28,692 nt of DNA from CAZQRP01 sp964596125 (GTDB lineage Bacteria > Chloroflexota > Dehalococcoidia > GIF9 > UBA5629): assembly GCA_964596125.1 (NCBI GenBank), contig CAZQRP010000033.1, positions 1 through 28,692 of the forward strand. Direction: 5' to 3'. The notes beneath the pieces are model-generated. The model saw nothing but the letters and a program-made list of their open reading frames with translations, was not told the DNA's origin and ran no database searches. This document shows positions 23,765 to 28,692 of the stretch, in pieces. Position numbers and translations under genes: made by a program. How positions within the stretch are numbered: position 1 is the first letter of the stretch; the number at the start of each line of letters is the position of its first letter.

Positions 23765-23977
23765 CTAATATGCTCTAATTGCGCCACTCCAGCATTGACG
23801 CTCACAGATCCGGCAAGACTCTCGACAACAACTCGCCTCGTCAGCCATAAAGGGTACTTTTTTCCTCATTTTCAAAGCTTTTACCGGGCAAATGACAATA
23901 CAGTCGCCACAACCGTTGCATTTTTCTGTATCGACCTGCCAATCAAATTTTGCTATATATGATGATGTCATATTCAT
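23765..23977 (-). CDS. 2[4Fe-4S] ferredoxin, atypical second site
   Basis: A 70-residue ferredoxin. The first cluster site is standard (C20, C23, C26, C30, then Pro). The second is unusual: C50 and C51 are followed by C55, C58 and C62, giving C-x3-C-x2-C-x3-C or C-x4-C-x2-C-x3-C instead of C-x2-C-x2-C-x3-C. The product ends eight bases before the SdhA-like gene and is likely a subunit of that flavoprotein complex, carrying electrons between it and the Fe-S proteins. ATG 23977 has GGGGGA upstream; a second ATG two codons later is possible. A strong inverted repeat stands in its leader (23996-24031). Confidence 0.88.
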   Translation of the reverse strand: MNMTSSYIAKFDWQVDTEKCNGCGDCIVICPVKALKMRKKVPFMADEASCCRESCRICERQCWSGAIRAY

Positions 23978-23995
23978 GGAATCCGTCCCCCAAAT

Positions 23996-24031
23996 GGATG
24001 ACGTAATAGCATCTGGATCTTTCCGTCATCC
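23996..24031 (-). promoter_or_regulatory. Leader inverted repeat before the ferredoxin gene
   Basis: GGATGACG (23996-24003) and CGTCATCC (24024-24031) form perfect 8-base arms around 20 bases, 19 bases upstream of the ferredoxin start. It could be an operator or a messenger hairpin that separates expression of the ferredoxin-to-selenoprotein genes from the FAD oxidase genes upstream. The surrounding 206-base gap (23978-24183) holds no convincing gene and only weak promoter-like boxes. Confidence 0.4.
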
Positions 24032-24183
24032 TTTCTCTGTATGCTAGCAGGCATTCTATTTCTCGTCATGAGCCGATATCAGATAATTGCTGCCGCGATT
24101 GCAAAAGCACCTGTTCCGAGCCGTGCAGTTGACTTGCCCAATGTTGGCAGTGACATGCAGCTCGGCAATGCATAAGATACTTT

Positions 24184-25755
24184 TTAGCCAGTTGTACTCT
24201 CAATTTTTTCCATCTGCTCCATATCTATAATCCGTGTAGGATTGGCTACGTTATTCGGATCGAATCCCTTCTTAATTTTGCCGAATAATAGATGGATATT
24301 GGAAAATGTCGGCCCAACTACATGCAGGGCGCGCACGGTCAGGTCACAAGGAGAAGCCTCCTTCATTGACTGGACTACGCGCTCCTCTCTCATTTGGACT
24401 GCTAATTTTTCAGCCTCAGCCGATTTATCGCAGAGTGCGTCCATTTCAGTGAATGCTAAGCGAGTGAAGTTAGCAAGCCAGAATTTGTTTGACCGGCCGG
24501 TCTGCCCGAAAGGAGGAGTGTATTTATCTTTGATCTCTAAGGCTAATTTTGTACTTCTCAGTACGTCATGCAAAGTGTCCATAACCATATTTGTTGGAGC
24601 GACACGGCCACCAATTCCTAAGAAACGTAAACGATGTGTGTCTCTGACACTGTTAGGGGTGATGCAGGCATCTAACCACTGGTGGATGTCGTCAGGAAAC
24701 AATTCGCCGCCCGTGTCTTTAATAATATCCTGTAATACCTTGTCCTCGTACTCTAGCTGTTTCTCTGAGGCGAAGCCCCAGAGGCAGACCCAGACCATGT
24801 GCCCACTTTCGTTAATCTGTTTAGACCAGAATTCGTTTTGCCACTTGTCCCAGAACTCCTCCCTTGATTTGGCTGCCCAGCAGACCAGGTCCCATGGAAC
24901 AAATTTCATCAGTGCTCCCGCGATCTCGGTTTTGCCTATTTCCCGTATTGCCTCAATTGAATTCTCAAACGTAGGATAACTGATAAAATACGATTTAAAC
25001 TTTTCACGGGGCAAGACGCTTATCTTTTCCGGTTGTACTCCCTCAGTTGGCCAGACAGGTGGTCCGGGCCATGGAAAAAGCTTGACTGCGAGTCTTGTTA
25101 TGACGCCCAGAGTGCCTAAATGACCAAAATGAGCTCTGAGTATTCCCCTGGCATCTGGTCCCGGCCCCTCACCCCAGCAATATTCTCCTCCAGGAACAGC
25201 GAGCGAACCTGTTCTTAAGACCTCGCCGGTAGGTAATACCCACTCTACTCCCAGATTGAGCGTACCCATGCCGGTCCGGTAGCTTGTCCAGTGTCCCAGA
25301 TGGTACATGCTGTTAGCCAGCGCAGAGGCTTGTGAGCTTGCCCCCGGGACCGGATAGAACAGTCCTACTTTCATAGCCTCAGCCTGTACCTGCGCAATGG
25401 TGACATAGGGCTCGACTATGGCATACATGTTCTTCTCATTTATCTCCAGCCTGTTCATTCTCTTTGGATCGATAAAACACCAGTAAGGTTTAACCGCACT
25501 GCAGGTCGGCATCATAAGTCCGGTACTGGTTATAGAGAAAGGAAATTGATAACGATTTGCCAGCCTGACTATTTGTTGTACATCCTCGGTGCAGCCGGGC
25601 AGCACGATAAATTCTGGCCTCATCGGATGGTGCGGTGCTCCCCATCCTCGCCCGAAGGCTTCAACGACCGCACGGTCGTCAGAAACGTAATCCGCACCCA
25701 GTATATTGATAAGCTCCTCATATATTAGCTTGTGTTTTTCATCTCCTCTTGGCAT
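24184..25755 (-). CDS. FAD-linked oxidase (GlcD/vanillyl-alcohol oxidase superfamily)
   Basis: A 523-residue flavoenzyme of the PCMH/VAO fold. The FAD-binding half starts RPEFIVLPGCTEDVQQIVRLANRYQFPFSI, contains PVPGASSQASALANSMYHLGHW and GVEWVLPTGEVLRTGSLA, and ends HFGHLGTLGVITRLAVKLFPWPG, the usual G-x-L-G-I/V-I-T flavin-contact strand. The C-terminal half ends KIKKGFDPNNVANPTRI, the family's standard tail. Enzymes of this class oxidise hydroxy acids or phenolic alcohols. The length and WGEGPGPD segment lean toward the cresol dehydrogenase/vanillyl-alcohol oxidase side. It follows the GlcF/HdrD-like gene by 47 bases, so it is likely a second catalytic subunit delivering electrons to that Fe-S protein. 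Ribosome binding site is AGGGGAC. Confidence 0.88.
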   Translation of the reverse strand: MPRGDEKHKLIYEELINILGADYVSDDRAVVEAFGRGWGAPHHPMRPEFIVLPGCTEDVQQIVRLANRYQFPFSITSTGLMMPTCSAVKPYWCFIDPKRMNRLEINEKNMYAIVEPYVTIAQVQAEAMKVGLFYPVPGASSQASALANSMYHLGHWTSYRTGMGTLNLGVEWVLPTGEVLRTGSLAVPGGEYCWGEGPGPDARGILRAHFGHLGTLGVITRLAVKLFPWPGPPVWPTEGVQPEKISVLPREKFKSYFISYPTFENSIEAIREIGKTEIAGALMKFVPWDLVCWAAKSREEFWDKWQNEFWSKQINESGHMVWVCLWGFASEKQLEYEDKVLQDIIKDTGGELFPDDIHQWLDACITPNSVRDTHRLRFLGIGGRVAPTNMVMDTLHDVLRSTKLALEIKDKYTPPFGQTGRSNKFWLANFTRLAFTEMDALCDKSAEAEKLAVQMREERVVQSMKEASPCDLTVRALHVVGPTFSNIHLLFGKIKKGFDPNNVANPTRIIDMEQMEKIESTTG

Positions 25756-25802
25756 TTTAATTTGTCCCCCTATAATATTTATAGGCTATTTCAATACTCC
25801 GA

Positions 25803-27071
25803 TTACTTTGCTTGTTGAACCAGCTCGATAATATCATAAACCTTTATTTTCTTCTTGTTCTGGTTGGTGGCATCGATAAAGTTCCGTTCGCACCAGGGGC
25901 AGGCGCTCACCAGTGCATCGGCGCCGGTGTATAGTGCCTCCTCGATTCTTTCTTTGGCAGTAAATGATGAGAAGTCTGGATAGGCTTCTTTGACTCCACC
26001 ACCGGCCCCGCAGCACCAGGCATATTCCTTGATTCTATTCATTTCTATCAGCTCTATGCCCGGTATGCTTCTCAATATCTCTCGAGGTGGTTCGTAAATG
26101 CCCATAATAGCTTTACCAGGTACATATATATTAGCGCGTCTCCCCAGATGACACGGATCATGATAGGTGACTGTCAGAGGAATGGTTTTATTAAATCTAA
26201 TCTTGCCCTGCTTGATAAGACGGTTAATGAATTCTGTAATATGTAGTACCTCAAACTTTGAGCCGACTTCCGGATAGAGGTTTTTCATGGCCCAGTAGCC
26301 ATCAGAGCAGGCGGTGACTACTGTTTTTACGCCGGCATTGGTCCAGGCTTCGATGTTATTTTCTGCATATTTGGTGAATTCTCCCCTGTAGCCGATATCG
26401 TATGCTCGAGCGCCGCAACAGGTCTCGTCTTTCCCCATGATACCCACATCGATCCCGGCGTTTTTCAGTATTGTTACGGTTGTCCTGGCGATGTCCCATA
26501 GCTCTTCATCGAAGCTGAGCTCACATCCAGCATGGAAAGCAACATCAGCCGACTCTGTTGTGAGGTCTTTCAGATTCAGCCCCTCAGCCCATCTACCACG
26601 ATCGGCCTTGAGTTTCATCATCATGTTATCCTGTTTACGAAGGTTATCTATAAGTACCATATGCTGCGGCAGGATCTGGCCGTCCTCAACCAGTTTAGCC
26701 CTGAGGTCGAGCATCACCCTGAGCGGCTCCATATTCTGGCAACGCTTACAAGAAGCATCACAGCCACCACAGGTGTCGCATTTGTATATTACATCCAGTA
26801 AGTCTTCAGAATCATCGTAGCTAAATGTCCCGTCAATCAATGCTAGGGCTATATCCATTCTGCCCTGGCAGGAGTAAGCATCGAACAGGTATCTTGAGTT
26901 GGATGGACAGACCTTAGCAAACCTGGCATCTTTAACTTCCCACGAGTCTATCCACTTGCATGCAGAGCAACGGGCACAAGCCCAGGCAACCTTTCTCATG
27001 TCGTAGTAATACTTATGATAGAAATCATCCTTTGGGAAGGATGGATACGTTATGTGTTCCACTGTTACCAT
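25803..27071 (-). CDS. GlcF/HdrD-like Fe-S oxidoreductase with CCG domains
   Basis: A 422-residue electron-transfer protein. The N-terminal third has two [4Fe-4S] sites: C32, C35, C38 with C55-Pro, and C98, C101, C104, C108 (with extra C111). The spacing from C38 to C55 is longer than usual. The C-terminal part has two cysteine-rich CCG domains: ETCCGARAYDIG in the first, then YHDPCHLGR and AWCCGAGGGVKEAYP in the second. This is the arrangement of glycolate oxidase subunit GlcF, lactate-oxidising LutA-type proteins and HdrD, where the CCG cysteines hold a catalytic or electron-bifurcating cluster. There is no membrane segment. Its place between two GlcD-like genes suggests it accepts electrons from both. 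AAGGAG stands before ATG 27071. Confidence 0.9.
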   Translation of the reverse strand: MVTVEHITYPSFPKDDFYHKYYYDMRKVAWACARCSACKWIDSWEVKDARFAKVCPSNSRYLFDAYSCQGRMDIALALIDGTFSYDDSEDLLDVIYKCDTCGGCDASCKRCQNMEPLRVMLDLRAKLVEDGQILPQHMVLIDNLRKQDNMMMKLKADRGRWAEGLNLKDLTTESADVAFHAGCELSFDEELWDIARTTVTILKNAGIDVGIMGKDETCCGARAYDIGYRGEFTKYAENNIEAWTNAGVKTVVTACSDGYWAMKNLYPEVGSKFEVLHITEFINRLIKQGKIRFNKTIPLTVTYHDPCHLGRRANIYVPGKAIMGIYEPPREILRSIPGIELIEMNRIKEYAWCCGAGGGVKEAYPDFSSFTAKERIEEALYTGADALVSACPWCERNFIDATNQNKKKIKVYDIIELVQQAK

Positions 27072-27139
27072 TAGCCTTATCTCCTTATGTAAGTTCCTGT
27101 TTATAGTTCTCTATTACTTATTGTTGTGCGATAAGTGTT

Positions 27140-28567
27140 TTAAAAACATAATTTACCAGGATTCATAATATTATTGGGGTCGAAAGCATTCTTGACAACT
27201 TTCATCGCCGTAGTATAAGTAGTACTACGGCTATATACCATATCAGCCCAATACCCGTACGGAGTGGTAAAGAGTCCACCCATAGTTACCACCAGTTCAC
27301 TGGCTTCAAGATACAGGCTGCGTATTCTTGACACATCCTTGGAATCATCCGGATCACAGTGAAAACCATACTGGCAATAGCAAATTCGCCCCCGTTCTAT
27401 TGGTTGTAGATAGAGACCGATATCCCTTGCCGGATATTTATATTTAGCCGCCAGTCTGTTGATTGCCTTTGTGAACTCTGTGATCCTATCTAATGTAGTG
27501 TGGAAGAAAATATCGTGACATGAGCCCTTAAAGCGAAACTTCCAATATCCGTCTTGTGTCCACGGCTTTCGTAACCACGTTACTGTGGTTTTTTCCAATC
27601 CGGGGATGGTAGACATTGTGGGCAAAACTTCGAAATGTTGTTCCGAGGCGATCTTCATCAGGGCTTCCTTCTCGTATTCTATTCTTCCCTCCGGATGTCT
27701 ATGGAATCCCGAAAGGCAGAGGATGAGCGTCCATGGCGGTAAAGTTTTTCTTAAGGTTTCAAACTCCTGTGTCCCATTACTCAAGATGGCTGCCAGATTT
27801 AAGCTGTTTAAAGCAAAGCATTCACTGCCTAGCATTAGCTTTTGTATCCTGTATATAGGATCAGCAAGATTTTCAATCTTTTCAAAGGGTATAAAGAAAA
27901 GAGTGTCTTTGGTAGGTATGTATACGGTTTTTAAGTTTGCCCAGGTCATTATACCCAGGGTCCCTTGAGCTCCTAGAAAAAGTCTCGTGCTCGGAATAAA
28001 GGCATCGGGAGAACCCGCTTTCGTGGCCTTACCGATGGCTGTGCCCAGGTAGAATAAATCACCGCTGGCTAATACCATCTCCGCAGTTAAAAGGGTTTCA
28101 TTATATTCATACTTTGGAATCAGTATTGGCTCTCTTTCCATGGCACTGGTGAGCACCGACTTCAGCGGGTGAGGGAGTAATGGGTTACAGACCATCATGC
28201 CGTGTTTTTCGAGTTCCTCCTGAATCTGAGCCCAGGTAACTCCGGGCTCAACTTTCACCTTTGTATCGAGTTCATCGACCTCCAGAATTTTATTCATTCT
28301 GGTAAGGTCGAGAATAATCCCTCCTTGGCTGGGTATACCGGCACCATAAAAACTGATGCGTGAAGAGCGAGGGGTGATCGGTATGAGGTGGATATCGGCA
28401 TATTTAACTACTGCCTGAATCTCCTCTGTATTTTGGGGATAGACAATACATCTTGGGCTTCTTGGCTGGACGAAACTGTAATCTCTTGAATACAACTCAA
28501 GTGTCTTTTGGTCGTCATATACATGTTCTGAGCCAACTATGCCTGCTAAATCCGTTTTTAAGGCCAT
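27140..28567 (-). CDS. FAD-linked oxidase, GlcD-like
   Basis: A 475-residue PCMH-type flavoprotein. Its FAD half has SPRCIVYPQNTEEIQAVVKYADIHLIPITPRSS, GAGIPSQGGIILDLTRMNKIL, VEPGVTWAQIQEELEKHG and LGAQGTLGIMTWANLKTVY, all typical of glycolate/lactate dehydrogenase GlcD. The C-terminus ends VVKNAFDPNNIMNPGKLCF, the family's closing motif. It probably oxidises a 2-hydroxy acid or related substrate and hands electrons to the GlcF/HdrD-like protein encoded 68 bases downstream. It is only distantly similar to the second FAD oxidase at 24184-25755. AAAGGAG (28575-28581) sits seven bases before ATG 28567. The upstream membrane-protein gene ends 24 bases away, so the operon starts outside this window. 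Confidence 0.9.
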   Translation of the reverse strand: MALKTDLAGIVGSEHVYDDQKTLELYSRDYSFVQPRSPRCIVYPQNTEEIQAVVKYADIHLIPITPRSSRISFYGAGIPSQGGIILDLTRMNKILEVDELDTKVKVEPGVTWAQIQEELEKHGMMVCNPLLPHPLKSVLTSAMEREPILIPKYEYNETLLTAEMVLASGDLFYLGTAIGKATKAGSPDAFIPSTRLFLGAQGTLGIMTWANLKTVYIPTKDTLFFIPFEKIENLADPIYRIQKLMLGSECFALNSLNLAAILSNGTQEFETLRKTLPPWTLILCLSGFHRHPEGRIEYEKEALMKIASEQHFEVLPTMSTIPGLEKTTVTWLRKPWTQDGYWKFRFKGSCHDIFFHTTLDRITEFTKAINRLAAKYKYPARDIGLYLQPIERGRICYCQYGFHCDPDDSKDVSRIRSLYLEASELVVTMGGLFTTPYGYWADMVYSRSTTYTTAMKVVKNAFDPNNIMNPGKLCF

Positions 28568-28591
28568 TCATAAACTCCTTTCCAATTTTGC

Positions 28592-28692
28592 TCAGGTAGC
28601 CTGGCTTTTAGGCCGCATTCTTAGCCATTGCCATAAGAGTGTGACTATCAATAGAATAGCGCCGCCTCCCATAAGCATAATTTGCGGTGCAA
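28592..28692 (-). CDS. C-terminal end of a membrane protein (partial)
   Basis: The minus strand from the window edge reads an open frame of 32 codons that ends in TGA at 28592-28594. It consists of a clean hydrophobic helix, APQIMLMGGGAILLIVTLL, then a basic tail WQWLRMRPKSQAT, the usual look of a last membrane helix with a cytoplasmic end. A transporter or membrane subunit is likely. It lies 24 bases upstream of the GlcD-like gene on the same strand, suggesting that substrate uptake or membrane electron transfer belongs to the same operon. Confidence 0.65.
   Translation of the reverse strand, partial: APQIMLMGGGAILLIVTLLWQWLRMRPKSQAT

Noticed and set aside
24060..24175. Possible short minus-strand peptide MSLPTLGKSTARLGTG... 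in the gap after the FAD oxidase gene
   Set aside because: Only 25 codons, no ribosome binding site, and it happens to be in frame with the preceding stop; chance is the simpler explanation.
24242..24979. Long plus-strand frame (245 codons) opposite the FAD oxidase
   Set aside because: It is antisense to a clear FAD oxidase; its length reflects codon bias of that gene and it shows no motif.
1..28692. CRISPR arrays, tRNA or rRNA genes, insertion sequences
   Set aside because: I saw no regularly spaced repeats, no tRNA cloverleaf, no rRNA segments and no transposase-like frame or paired terminal repeats.

Overview
The window reads as a chromosomal segment of an uncultured, probably strictly anaerobic bacterium. 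Moderate GC, dense Shine-Dalgarno-led minus-strand operons, many iron-sulfur flavoproteins, a tungsten/molybdenum enzyme, two MmgE/PrpD proteins, a DUF169 protein and a UGSC-type selenoprotein together fit a Dehalococcoidia-like Chloroflexota or a similar sediment anaerobe. That placement is inference: the window has no rRNA or other taxonomic marker.

Layout. 1-3500 is loosely packed: an unknown single-pass membrane protein behind a textbook promoter (693-1400), a CDP-alcohol phosphatidyltransferase (1797-2477) and a DUF998 membrane protein (2576-3232). 3514-5748 encodes a soluble Mo/W-bisPGD oxidoreductase of the acetylene-hydratase/polysulfide-reductase kind with its own promoter. An acyl-CoA dehydrogenase (5901-7082, minus) faces it. 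A 540-base divergent gap with nested inverted repeats precedes an atypical radical SAM protein (7624-9024) and an MmgE/PrpD protein (9125-10486). 10487-12500 is visibly AT-richer and looks acquired: a small cysteine-containing ORF with an in-frame stop, a good intrinsic terminator, and an unknown protein with a PD-(D/E)XK-like pattern.

From 12519 to the end almost everything is on the minus strand: a fumarate-reductase/AprA-like flavoprotein with a ferredoxin (14390 to 12519), DUF169 (15416-14664), a lone branched-chain-amino-acid-type substrate-binding lipoprotein (16893-15715), then a long run transcribed from 28692 down to 17298. In transcription order the run is: tail of a membrane protein, GlcD-like FAD oxidase, GlcF/HdrD-like Fe-S protein, second GlcD-like FAD oxidase, ferredoxin, SdhA-like flavoprotein, a minimal SdhB-like [2Fe-2S] protein, a UGSC selenoprotein fused to a second domain, a thioredoxin-reductase-like flavoprotein and an MmgE/PrpD protein.

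The central observation is at 21282-21284 (minus). A TGA that would split a gene in two lies exactly at the U of the motif G-D-U-G-S-C-T, and the frame stays open for 453 more codons. I read this as one 559-residue selenoprotein (19920-21599), not two genes. The neighbouring thioredoxin-reductase-like enzyme keeps a CxxC centre but lacks the usual NADPH-phosphate motif, so it is a candidate redox partner. The set as a whole looks like an oxidative catabolic module for an unknown organic acid: flavin oxidations feeding Fe-S carriers, with hydratase-type steps by the PrpD proteins and a selenium-dependent step. The substrate cannot be told from sequence.
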